Source of the DNA: Caenibius sp.
GTDB taxonomy: Bacteria > Pseudomonadota > Alphaproteobacteria > Sphingomonadales > Sphingomonadaceae
Assembly: GCA_030830695.1 (NCBI GenBank)
Contig: JAURML010000039.1
Location: 1 to 37,266, forward strand
Length of the DNA: 37,266 nucleotides
Reading direction: 5' to 3'
Shown: in pieces, positions 23,577 to 31,130 of the stretch
How the letters are laid out: each line of letters opens with the position of its first letter
How positions within the stretch are numbered: position 1 is the first letter of the stretch
The notes under the pieces: model-generated
What the model was told of the DNA's origin: nothing
What the model saw: only the letters and a program-made list of their open reading frames with translations
Databases searched by the model: none
Program-made: the position numbers and the translations under genes

Positions 23577-24743
23577 ATGGCGAAACCGGCCTGGCGGGCC
23601 GCGGTAACCGGCGATCCGTCCAAACCGCTCGATGGGGTGCGGGTGCTTGAGCTCGCCCGCATTCTGGCCGGCCCCTGGTGCGGGCAATTGCTGGCGGACC
23701 TGGGCGCCGAAGTGATCAAGATCGAGCGGCCCGGTGCGGGCGACGACACGCGGCATTGGGGGCCGCCGTTCGTCACCGCAGAAGACGGTACGAGTCTGGG
23801 CGCGGCCTATTTCCATTCGACCAATCGCGGCAAGCGCTCCTTCGCGATCGACATCGCCAGCGCGGAAGGCCAGGCCATCATCCGCGAGCTGGCGAACGGG
23901 GCCGACATCGTGATCGAAAACTACAAGGTCGGCGGGCTGGCGAAGTACGGGCTTGACCATGCCGCGCTGTCCGAACTGAACCCGCGCCTGATTACTTGCT
24001 CGATCACCGGGTTCGGGCAGACCGGGCCTTATGCCCACCGCGCGGGCTACGATTTCATCGCCCAGGCCATGGGCGGCATGATGTCGATGACCGGCGAACC
24101 CGATCGCGAGCCACAGAAGGCGGGCATCGCGGTGGCCGACCTGTTCACGGGCATGTACAGCACTGTGGCGATTCTCGCCGCGCTCAACCGCCGGGACCGC
24201 ACCGGCAGCGGCGCCCATATCGACATGGCGCTGCTCGATACCCAAGTGGCGGTCATGGCCAATCAGGCGATGAACTGGATGACTTCGGGCAAGGTCCCGC
24301 GCCGGTTCGGCAACGGTCATGCCAATCTGGCACCCTATCAAGCCTTCCCCACGCTTGACGGGCCCTTGGTGATTGCGGCCGGCAACGACGGCCAGTTCGC
24401 CAGCTTGTGCCGCGTTTTGCGGTGTTCACTGCATGAAGACCCACGCTTCGCCACAAATCCTGCCCGTCTCTCGAACCGGGCGGAACTGGTCACAACGGTC
24501 GAGGGGCGCACGGCCCAGTGGAACCGACAAGCGCTGTTCGACGCGCTTGAAGAGGTTGGCGTGCCAGCCGGACCGATCAACGAACTCGACGAAGTGTTCG
24601 CCGATCCGCAGGTCGTCGCCAGGGGCCTCGCCGCAATGGCCGGAGGGCGCAAAGGCGTCGCCAGCCCGATCGTGATCGACGGAGTGCGAATGGTTTCGAA
24701 TCTGGCCGCGCCGGGAAGTGCCGAGCCGGTCGAAGACGAATAG
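23577..24743 (+). CDS. Class III (CaiB/BaiF family) CoA transferase
   Basis: 388 residues with the classic family blocks: LDGVRVLELARILAGPW, LADLGAEVIKIERPGAGDDTRHWGPP, FHSTNRGKRSFAIDI and VIENYKVGGLAKYGLD. IAVADLFTGMYSTVAI includes the Asp that forms the acyl/CoA intermediate, and ALFDALEEVGVPAGPINELDEVFADP lies near the C terminus. It probably transfers CoA to a carboxylic acid, perhaps the acid released by the hydrolase at 20962, which would feed the acyl-CoA operon; the CoA donor is unknown. It starts two bases after the aldolase stop, so it is co-translated. Unlike the protein at 16874 it is a standard succinyl-CoA-type transferase, not of the mesaconyl-CoA isomerase subgroup. Confidence 0.9.
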   Translation: MAKPAWRAAVTGDPSKPLDGVRVLELARILAGPWCGQLLADLGAEVIKIERPGAGDDTRHWGPPFVTAEDGTSLGAAYFHSTNRGKRSFAIDIASAEGQAIIRELANGADIVIENYKVGGLAKYGLDHAALSELNPRLITCSITGFGQTGPYAHRAGYDFIAQAMGGMMSMTGEPDREPQKAGIAVADLFTGMYSTVAILAALNRRDRTGSGAHIDMALLDTQVAVMANQAMNWMTSGKVPRRFGNGHANLAPYQAFPTLDGPLVIAAGNDGQFASLCRVLRCSLHEDPRFATNPARLSNRAELVTTVEGRTAQWNRQALFDALEEVGVPAGPINELDEVFADPQVVARGLAAMAGGRKGVASPIVIDGVRMVSNLAAPGSAEPVEDE

Positions 24744-24752
24744 GCGGCGCAG

Positions 24753-25985
24753 TCAGTTCGCAGCCTGAACCGGTATAGGTCCCCCGAACAATCGCCAGCC
24801 TTCGCTGAACAGTACAAGCACGATGGTCACGCTCGCCACCCCGAAGAACGAATAGGCCAGAGGCAGCGGGGAACCATTGTAGGCCTGCCCGATCAGTGCG
24901 CCCAGCCCCGCGCCAAGCACCAAACGGAAGAACGTCTGAACAGAGGCCGCGGCCCCGGCCACCTTGCCGAACGGCTGCAGGGAAATCGCCGTGAAATTGA
25001 TGAAGACCGTGATCAGCAAGCACATGTTCGCGGATGTCAGAAGCACAAACTGAAGCAGGGTTTCGCCCGGTCGGGATGCCAAATAGATCTGGCCGATCGA
25101 CACAAGGAAATGGCACAGGATGGCGGCATGGCCGATCCCCCGGATGCCGAAGCGGTGTACGATCGCAGAATTGGCAATGCTGGCCAGCATCATCGAGCCC
25201 GCCATCAAGCCAAAGATTACCGAATAGGCCCCGCCGGCCCCGAAATGTTCGCCGATCAATTGCTGCGAGCTGTTGATGAAGCCGAAGTGAGCGCCGAAAA
25301 TCAGGGCCATGCCAATGACGTAACCGATCGACCGGCGGTTTGTCAGAACGAGGCGGATGTTGCCGAACAATTCACTGGCACCATGGGACTGCCGCCGGGA
25401 AAGCGGCAGCGTTTCTTCCATGCGGTAGAAATACCATGCTGACACTCCCATCGACAGCAAGCCGATGACAATGAAGACGGCACGCCAGCCGAGCGTAGTA
25501 AAGATCACATAACCCAAACTTGGGGCAAGGGTCGGGACTGCCATAAACAGCATCGCGACAAAGGCTTGCAGCTTGGCCATGTCTTCGCCTTGATAGCGGT
25601 CGCGAATGATCGCCAGAGGAAGGACGGTCAGGGCGGACGAGGCACAGCCAAGCAGCGCGCGGGCCGCCAGCAGGACGGAAAAGTCAGCCACGAAAGCACA
25701 AAGCAGATTGATCAGGGCGAACAGGCCCATGCAAACCAGCAGGACCGGCTTCCTCCCAAGCCGGTCGGAGATCGTCCCCGGGACGAGCGAAAACAGGCCA
25801 GAGCAGATCAGGAAGGTGCCGATGACCCATTGCCGCTGATTTGAACCGCTTGCCCCCAGATCGTTTGCCATGACACCCAAGGCCGGAAGCAAAGTTGTAA
25901 ACCCAAGTGACTGCAATGCCTGGATCATCGCCATCATGGCGATGAACTCCCGTTTGCCGATTGGCTCTTTATGGGTCAGCGACAA
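24753..25985 (-). CDS. MFS transporter, Bcr/CflA-like (DHA1) drug-resistance-type permease
   Basis: 410-residue major facilitator protein with about 12 hydrophobic segments. Seen: the N-terminal KREFIAMMAMIQALQSLGF typical of the Bcr/CflA group, GTFLICSGLFSLVPGTISDRLGRKPVLL containing the loop 2-3 motif (SDRLGRKPV), and LLAARALLGCASSAL. The start appears to be TTG at 25985, with GGAAGG eight bases upstream, because the family N terminus begins right there. It converges with the CoA-transferase gene (nine bases between stops) and lies 100 bases downstream of the IclR gene, perhaps in the same transcript. It may take up the substrate or export a toxic intermediate. Confidence 0.88.
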   Translation of the reverse strand: MSLTHKEPIGKREFIAMMAMIQALQSLGFTTLLPALGVMANDLGASGSNQRQWVIGTFLICSGLFSLVPGTISDRLGRKPVLLVCMGLFALINLLCAFVADFSVLLAARALLGCASSALTVLPLAIIRDRYQGEDMAKLQAFVAMLFMAVPTLAPSLGYVIFTTLGWRAVFIVIGLLSMGVSAWYFYRMEETLPLSRRQSHGASELFGNIRLVLTNRRSIGYVIGMALIFGAHFGFINSSQQLIGEHFGAGGAYSVIFGLMAGSMMLASIANSAIVHRFGIRGIGHAAILCHFLVSIGQIYLASRPGETLLQFVLLTSANMCLLITVFINFTAISLQPFGKVAGAAASVQTFFRLVLGAGLGALIGQAYNGSPLPLAYSFFGVASVTIVLVLFSEGWRLFGGPIPVQAAN

Positions 25986-26085
25986 CGTTCATACCTTCCG
26001 GATGGTCGGGCCTGGCAGCGACTCCGCCATGAAGCCGGTCCACCAATATGGAGGCCAGTCCACTTCTGATGGAAAACCGCAGGAG

Positions 26086-26937
26086 CTATCCTTGCCAGCC
26101 GATCGCACGACTCGCTGCCATGGCCGCCGAACGGATCTTTTCGATCTTCGGCTTTGAATAAAAATGCTTGTCCTGAACTCGCGAGAGAACGCTCATCGTT
26201 GCAACAAGCCTGTTCCCGGAATCAAGCACAGGTACACTCAAGGCAGAGAGACCAGGCACAACCGTACCCTGTGTGGTCGCGTATCCCATCTCGCGCGCTT
26301 GGACTATCTGCCTTTCCAGTTCGTCGTCGGAAACCACCAGCCCGCTGGCACGCTCCTGGGCGATGACGGGCCGAGTCAAAGCTCGTGAACAATGGGTCAA
26401 ATACAGGATGCCGGTGGACGAAGCCTGCAAGGGCAAAACAGAGCCGACGTGCAAACTGGTAAACAGGGGCAGACCGCCATCGATCCAGCGAATCACCGTT
26501 GGCCCATAATTGCCCCAGACCGACAGCAACCCTGTCGTTTGCAGTTCTTCCAGCACGCTCGCCAGATTATCGCCAGCGATCCGTACCGGCTCCACCCGCG
26601 CCAGCGCGGCCATGCCAATACGAACTGAAAACTCACCTAGTGCATAGCGGCCATTCTGGACATTCTGCTCGACCACGCCTGTATTGACAAAAGCCAGCAG
26701 GTAACGGTGTGCCTGGCTGCGTGACAGACCCGATTTCTCGGCAACTTCACGCAGATGTGCGCCATCCCTTGGGCAATCCATCAAGGCCCTGAGGACGCGA
26801 ACACCAATTTCCACGGACTGGATAGCCTTGCGCGGCGAATCATTCGCGCTCAAATCTTCGGGAGGCAAGCGCTCGGTAGCCTGATGTTCCATTTCATCAC
26901 CTTTAGCTGCAAGCTGGCTAGCCTTGCGGGCGTTCAT
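26086..26937 (-). CDS. IclR-family transcriptional regulator
   Basis: 283 residues. The winged helix-turn-helix spans roughly residues 38-98: SVEIGVRVLRALMDCPRDG, LREVAEKSGLSRSQAHRYLLAF and NGRYALGEFSVRIG. The C-terminal effector domain contains VIRWIDGGLPLFTSLHVGSVLPLQASSTG and the closing GYATTQGTVVPGLSALSVPVLD block. The ATG at 26937 is preceded by AAGGGGA. It is divergent from the desaturase gene across 194 bases. IclR proteins commonly control aromatic degradation genes in response to a pathway intermediate; here it is the only regulator in the window, so it is the leading candidate for controlling the neighbouring operons. Confidence 0.92.
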   Translation of the reverse strand: MNARKASQLAAKGDEMEHQATERLPPEDLSANDSPRKAIQSVEIGVRVLRALMDCPRDGAHLREVAEKSGLSRSQAHRYLLAFVNTGVVEQNVQNGRYALGEFSVRIGMAALARVEPVRIAGDNLASVLEELQTTGLLSVWGNYGPTVIRWIDGGLPLFTSLHVGSVLPLQASSTGILYLTHCSRALTRPVIAQERASGLVVSDDELERQIVQAREMGYATTQGTVVPGLSALSVPVLDSGNRLVATMSVLSRVQDKHFYSKPKIEKIRSAAMAASRAIGWQG

Positions 26938-27131
26938 CGGTATTCCCCTTCACCAGCCACTCCCCGGCCCCAAAGCCCCTTGCATGATGGGAAAGGAGTT
27001 GCATATTGTCCAACGAATAGTGTAAGGTGCAAACGCGTGCAAGGGGATGATCTGAGTCAATTGCGACAAAGAGGCCGAGCGTCAACCCAACCAGGCGCTT
27101 AGAAACCAGTGAGAGGAAAGGAAGTCGGGTA
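26938..27131. promoter_or_regulatory. Divergent promoter region between the IclR gene and the desaturase gene
   Basis: 194 bases without a gene. Contains ATTGTCCAAC at 27005-27014 (identical to 6999-7008), flanked by TTGCA and TGCAA elements that could extend symmetry. Probable site of autoregulation and of control of the desaturase operon. The strong purine-rich ribosome-binding stretch GAGAGGAAAGGAAG lies just before the desaturase start. Confidence 0.5.
27005..27014. promoter_or_regulatory. Candidate IclR operator motif ATTGTCCAAC
   Basis: Exact match to the motif upstream of gcdH (6999-7008), located 68 bases from the regulator start and 118 bases from the desaturase start. Similar to the palindrome core at 21914-21923. 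Two exact copies of a 10-mer in promoter intervals are suggestive but could be chance. Confidence 0.35.
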
Positions 27132-28061
27132 ATGGCTGCAATCGCGTTTCCCAGATCGTCCGAAGAGCATTTCGAAGAGTTGCGAAAGGCGCCCGTTCTC
27201 GCCCTGCCGACAGCTCTCTTGTTTGTCGTTTCCATGGCAGGGATCGCAACGACCTGGTACCTGGCGCTGAACGCTATGCTTCCGCTTTGGGTCGGTGCGA
27301 TCTCAAACGGCCTCGTCACCTATCTGCTTTTCAGCGTGATCCACGACGCCTCGCACAAGTCGCTGTCGAGCGTTGGCTGGATCAACGAATCGATCGGCGC
27401 GATCGGCTTGTTCTTCCTCTTTCCCTATGCCCCGATGGTCCTGCTCCGCTGGGTCCACAACAAGCACCACACGCATACCAATGGACCCAAAGACCCCGAC
27501 CGGTTCGAGCATGAATCGCCCTGGTGGCAGGTTCCATTCCGCTGGACCTTCTTCGATGGTGCCTACATCTGGTATTTCGTCAAATATGGTCAGAACGTGC
27601 GCAAGAAACATGGCACCGAACTGCTTGTCTTCTATTCGCTCCTCGCGCTGCTGTTCGTTGCGGCAATTTACTTCGGCTTCGGCTGGGAACTGTTCATGCT
27701 GTGGTTCGTGCCGTCACGGATCACGCTGTTCATCATCGCCATCGTCTTCGTCATCCTGCCACATCATCCCGCGATCATCGCGCAAGACGAAGACCCTTAC
27801 ATGGCGACAACCATGCGGTTCGGCTGGGAATGGTTGCTCAACCCGCTGCTGGTTTATCAGAATTACCACCTGATCCACCACCTCTGGCCTGAAATCCCGT
27901 TCTACCGGATGCACAAGGCCTATTACCTCAAGTACGATGAAATCAACGCCAACCGCATCCCGCGCCAGAAAGCCTTCGCCCTGAAGCCCGAGAACTATGA
28001 CGACCACTTTGCGGTTCGCCGGGAACTCGACCAGGCGCAAGGCAAGGCAAGGCCTGCCTAA
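27132..28061 (+). CDS. Membrane di-iron fatty-acid desaturase/hydroxylase-family protein
   Basis: 309 residues. Integral membrane non-haem di-iron oxygenase with the three histidine boxes: HDASH near residue 76, HNKHHTHT near residue 115 and HLIHHLWP near residue 245. Hydrophobic segments flank residues 25-75 and 165-215. Box spacing and HNKHHTHTNGPKDPD resemble the desaturase/beta-carotene-hydroxylase branch more than AlkB. It would need an electron donor (ferredoxin or cytochrome), and none is encoded nearby. In this context it may hydroxylate or desaturate an alkyl or ring substituent of the catabolic substrate rather than lipids. Transcribed divergently from the IclR gene, with a hairpin at 28069 separating it from the next gene. 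Confidence 0.85.
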   Translation: MAAIAFPRSSEEHFEELRKAPVLALPTALLFVVSMAGIATTWYLALNAMLPLWVGAISNGLVTYLLFSVIHDASHKSLSSVGWINESIGAIGLFFLFPYAPMVLLRWVHNKHHTHTNGPKDPDRFEHESPWWQVPFRWTFFDGAYIWYFVKYGQNVRKKHGTELLVFYSLLALLFVAAIYFGFGWELFMLWFVPSRITLFIIAIVFVILPHHPAIIAQDEDPYMATTMRFGWEWLLNPLLVYQNYHLIHHLWPEIPFYRMHKAYYLKYDEINANRIPRQKAFALKPENYDDHFAVRRELDQAQGKARPA

Positions 28062-28068
28062 CGAAATA

Positions 28069-28099
28069 ACGGCCGGACCGTTCGGTATGGTCCGGCCGT
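28069..28099 (+). terminator. Strong intercistronic hairpin (terminator-like, no T-run)
   Basis: Perfect 11-bp stem, ACGGCCGGACC at 28069-28079 paired with GGTCCGGCCGT at 28089-28099, loop of nine bases. It starts eight bases after the desaturase stop. The downstream sequence ACCTCC has no T-run, so it may be an attenuating or mRNA-stabilising hairpin between the desaturase and monooxygenase genes rather than a full terminator. Confidence 0.7.
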
Positions 28100-28123
28100 A
28101 CCTCCAGACCGGGAAACGCACTG

Positions 28124-29443
28124 ATGGCCAAGCAACTTCACCTTGGCGCGTTCATGCGCCCGGTCAGCATCCACACCGGAGCCTGGCGGTATCCAGGTGC
28201 CTTACCCGACGCGAACTTCAGCCTGGCAGCGATCCAGCGCTTCATCCGCAGCCTTGAAGCTGCCAAGTTCGATTATTTCTTCATGGCTGATCACCTCGGC
28301 GTGCTCAACCTGCCACGCCAGGCGCTGATGCGCAGCCACACTGTGACCTCGTTCGAGCCATTCACGTTGCTTTCCGCACTGGCCGGGGTGACTGAGCGAA
28401 TCGGCCTCGTCGCAACGGCCTCGACCACTTACGACGAGCCGTTCCATGTCGCGCGCCGCTTTGCCTCTCTCGATCACATCAGCGGCGGGCGGACCGGCTG
28501 GAACGTGGTGACCACTTCGAATCCGGACAGCAGCCGCAACTTCGGCCTGGAGACCCAGCCAGATCACGCCGCGCGCTATCACCGCGCCCGCGAGTTTCAT
28601 GACGTTGTGACCGGGCTGTGGGACAGTTTCGCCGACGATGCCTTCGTTATGGACGCAGCAAAGGGCATCTATTTCGACCCCGCCCGGATGCGTGCGCTGA
28701 ACCACAAGGGCGAGCATTTCTCGGTCACCGGGCCGCTTAACATCGCCCGTCCGGTTCAAGGCTGGCCGGTCATCTTCCAGGCCGGTGCCTCGGACCCGGG
28801 CCGCCAGCTCGCTGCCGAAACCGCCGAAGCCGTATTTGCTGCGGAATCGACGCTGGAAGGCAGCAAAGCCTATTACGACGACGTCAAAGGGCGGGCGGCG
28901 ACGGTAGGACGCAATCCCGATCACATCAAGATCATGCCGGCCGTATTCCTGGTTGTTGGAGACACCGTCGAGGAAGCCCACGCGAAGCGCGCGAAACTGG
29001 ACAGCCTGGTCCACTACGACAGCGGCATCCATTCACTGTCCGCCATGCTGGGTCACGACGTATCGGGCTTCGATCCCGATGGCCCCCTGCCCGACATCCC
29101 CGAATCCAACGCCAGCAAAAGTTCGCGGCGGTTCATGATCGAATTGGCCAGAGCTGAGAGCCTGACGATCCGCCAGCTCGCCGCGAAGGCCGGCAGCTAT
29201 GGCGGTTTGGCTTTTGTCGGCACCGCCAAGACCATCGCCGACGAGATGCAGCATTGGCTTGAGCAAGGCGCTTGCGACGGTTTTACCACCATGTTCCCTT
29301 ACCTGCCGGAAGGCCTGGAAGACTTTGCCGGCAAGGTTGTGCCCGAACTGCAGGCGCGCGGCCTGTTCCGCACCGAATACGAAGGCGAAACGCTGCGCGA
29401 CCATCTAGGCCTGCCGCGCCCGGACAACCGCTTCTTCGCCTGA
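28124..29443 (+). CDS. FMN-dependent monooxygenase of the DszA/NtaA/SnaA (bacterial luciferase-like) group
   Basis: 439 residues, the usual length of NtaA/DszA-type two-component monooxygenases. Seen: LGAFMRPVSIHTGAWRYPGA at the N terminus, DYFFMADHLGV, EPFTLLSALAGVTERIGLVATASTTYDEPFHVARRFASLDH and the NTA-group hallmark SGGRTGWNVVTTSNPDS, then HYHRAREF-like (ARYHRAREF), PVIFQAGASDPGRQLAAE and GGLAFVGTAKTIADEM. Members use FMNH2 from a separate reductase to hydroxylate or cleave C-N, C-S or C-C bonds; the reductase is not in this window. Followed four bases later by a ketopantoate-reductase-like gene. Substrate unknown. Confidence 0.9.
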   Translation: MAKQLHLGAFMRPVSIHTGAWRYPGALPDANFSLAAIQRFIRSLEAAKFDYFFMADHLGVLNLPRQALMRSHTVTSFEPFTLLSALAGVTERIGLVATASTTYDEPFHVARRFASLDHISGGRTGWNVVTTSNPDSSRNFGLETQPDHAARYHRAREFHDVVTGLWDSFADDAFVMDAAKGIYFDPARMRALNHKGEHFSVTGPLNIARPVQGWPVIFQAGASDPGRQLAAETAEAVFAAESTLEGSKAYYDDVKGRAATVGRNPDHIKIMPAVFLVVGDTVEEAHAKRAKLDSLVHYDSGIHSLSAMLGHDVSGFDPDGPLPDIPESNASKSSRRFMIELARAESLTIRQLAAKAGSYGGLAFVGTAKTIADEMQHWLEQGACDGFTTMFPYLPEGLEDFAGKVVPELQARGLFRTEYEGETLRDHLGLPRPDNRFFA

Positions 29444-29447
29444 TGCG

Positions 29448-30380
29448 GTGAGCCGGTTTGTCATCATCGGCGCCGGGGCAATCGGCAGTTTCCTGAGCAC
29501 GCGGTTGCACAACGCCGGGCATGAAGTTCTGCTGATCGCCCGAGGAGCGCGGCTCGAGGCCTTGCGAAACACGGGCGTGCTGCTGTCCGAAGGCGGGGCC
29601 GAGCGGCAAGTGCGTGTGCCGGTGTCCGCAGCATGCGATCCCGCAACGCCGCCGGATCATGCCATCCTGGCAACCAAGACGTTTCAGATCGAATCGGCGC
29701 TTGCCCTGCTCGAACCACTGCGCGGAAGCCGCTTCACGCTGCTGACGGTGCAGAATGGGGTCGAAGCACCCGGCATCGCCCAGGCCGCCCTGCCCCGCGC
29801 TGTCGTGCTTGGCGCACGCATGCACGGCTTCTTCGAGCTGGAAGACGGGATCGTGCGCCACACCGGCGTCCCCGCCACGCTGCTGGCCGGCCCGGTCGCC
29901 GATCGCGCAACCGACCCGGCTGCCGGACAGGCCTCGGCAATCCTTGCGGGCGACCTTATTGCCGCTGGGGTCCCCACCACTCTGACAGGCGACATGCGCC
30001 CAGCGTTGTGGGACAAGTTCCTGATGGCCGCGACGATCGGCGCGGTGGCCCCGGCGTTCGGCCTGAAGGTCGGTCAGGTGCTGGGCCATCCCCAGGCCAG
30101 CGCGCTTTTGCGCGAGGCCATGGCCGAGGTCGAACGGATCGCAGCGGCGTTGGGCATCGAATTGCCGCCCGATTGCATATACGAGAAGCTGGACTTCATC
30201 GGCCGCTTTCCACCCGACGTCACCAGTTCGCTGCAGCGCGATCTCGAAGCGGGCAGACCGTCGGAATTCGTCCACCTCAGTGGGGCCATACCCCGCTTCG
30301 CGCGACAGGTCGACCTGCCCTGCCCGGCCACAGACGAAATCCTCGCGCGGCTGCGCGCCCGCGGGCTTCAACCTGATTGA
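29448..30380 (+). CDS. 2-dehydropantoate 2-reductase (ApbA/PanE) family protein, copy 1
   Basis: 310-residue NADP-dependent 2-oxo acid reductase family member. Seen: the Rossmann motif VIIGAGAIGSFLSTRL, ILATKTFQ, LLTVQNGVEAP, a C-terminal domain with the catalytic-Lys region MRPALWDKFLMAATIGAV, and SSLQRDLEAGRPSEFVHLSGA, which corresponds to the family SMLQDxxxGRxTEID block. It starts with GTG four bases after the monooxygenase stop, so it is co-translated, which argues for a catabolic role (reduction or oxidation of a branched hydroxy/oxo acid) rather than pantothenate synthesis. Its stop codon abuts the stop of the convergent BphX-like gene. Confidence 0.87.
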   Translation: MSRFVIIGAGAIGSFLSTRLHNAGHEVLLIARGARLEALRNTGVLLSEGGAERQVRVPVSAACDPATPPDHAILATKTFQIESALALLEPLRGSRFTLLTVQNGVEAPGIAQAALPRAVVLGARMHGFFELEDGIVRHTGVPATLLAGPVADRATDPAAGQASAILAGDLIAAGVPTTLTGDMRPALWDKFLMAATIGAVAPAFGLKVGQVLGHPQASALLREAMAEVERIAAALGIELPPDCIYEKLDFIGRFPPDVTSSLQRDLEAGRPSEFVHLSGAIPRFARQVDLPCPATDEILARLRARGLQPD

Positions 30381-30791
30381 TCAGACGATATCCCGCTCCA
30401 TCGCGCGCCTGGCAAACCATGCACCCGCCATGATCACAGCATGCGCGGCCAAGGTCGTCAAGCCGACCCACAAGGCTTCGCCGCTCCAAACGACGCTATA
30501 GATGTCCCAGGCGGAGCCGACGAGTTCGGTCAGCACGATCACCGGAACCAGCGCCCAGTAGCGCAACGGATCGCGCGCGCCCCACAACGCCACGAGGCCG
30601 ATTGCCGCCAGTTGGATGCCAACGATCAACCAGGCATCAAGCAGCAGGCCGAAAGACGGCGTCCCCTGCCCCAGCGCAATACCGGGGTAGATCAGCCGCA
30701 GGGCCCCCGCATAGACCGGCGGCCAGAGCAGCACGAGATTGCAGAGATACCAGATCCCCACGGCGATCAGGTAAGTGCGCAGAACCTTCAT
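30381..30791 (-). CDS. bphX: BphX-like integral membrane protein
   Basis: 136 residues with four hydrophobic segments. Resembles the BphX-like family, small membrane proteins found in biphenyl and other aromatic catabolic clusters. Seen: MKVLRTYLIAVGIWYL at the N terminus, then LLLDAWLIVGIQLAAIGLVAL, GARDPLRYWALVPVIVL and TELVGSAWDIYSV. Function in the family is not established; transport or membrane-complex roles have been suggested by context only. The ATG at 30791 has GAGGAGG ideally placed; the open frame upstream overlaps the DUF1330 gene and is not used. Last gene of the minus-strand operon. Confidence 0.75.
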   Translation of the reverse strand: MKVLRTYLIAVGIWYLCNLVLLWPPVYAGALRLIYPGIALGQGTPSFGLLLDAWLIVGIQLAAIGLVALWGARDPLRYWALVPVIVLTELVGSAWDIYSVVWSGEALWVGLTTLAAHAVIMAGAWFARRAMERDIV

Positions 30792-30801
30792 GGCGGCCTC
30801 C

Positions 30802-31086
30802 TCAGGCGATCGCGAAGATATCCGATGTGGCGCAGGCGATGCGCGCATCCTTGTGCGGCGCATAGTCCGGATCGTTCATGAAGGCGTCGATCGCCTCCAT
30901 CGAAGGAAACCGGATCACCACGACATAGTCAGGTGCGGCTCCCTCGCCCTCATAACGGACGAACTCGTGCGAACGGCAGACCATTTCCCCGCCGTGGCGT
31001 CCGACCAGCGCCGGAACTGCGGCCATATAGCCTGCCACCCAGGTTTCGTCGTGCGATTTGATCGATCCGATGAAATAGGCAGCCAT
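30802..31086 (-). CDS. DUF1330/EthD-like dimeric alpha-beta barrel protein
   Basis: 94 residues, one small ferredoxin-like alpha+beta domain. Seen: YFIGSIKSHDETWVAGYMAAVPALVGRHGGE is split as IKSHDETWVAGYMAAVP and LVGRHGGEMVCRS, the DUF1330 pattern, and YVVVIRFPSMEAIDAFMNDPDY near the C terminus, which reads in the family as FPSxEAAxAFxxDPxY. Such proteins are often found in degradation operons and may act as small isomerases or ligand binders, but no activity can be assigned here. Ten bases upstream of the BphX-like gene and 44 downstream of the dehydrogenase gene. Confidence 0.8.
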   Translation of the reverse strand: MAAYFIGSIKSHDETWVAGYMAAVPALVGRHGGEMVCRSHEFVRYEGEGAAPDYVVVIRFPSMEAIDAFMNDPDYAPHKDARIACATSDIFAIA

Positions 31087-31130
31087 CACTCCGTTTCCTT
31101 TGGTCAGCGCCGGGACCGCCAGCTTTCCCG

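Noticed and set aside
23190-24341. 383-codon frame antisense to the aldolase and CoA-transferase genes
   Set aside because: Opposite two clearly recognisable genes and without motifs of its own.
29283-30371. 362-codon frame antisense to the ketopantoate-reductase-like gene
   Set aside because: Shadow of a real gene; composition-driven absence of stops.
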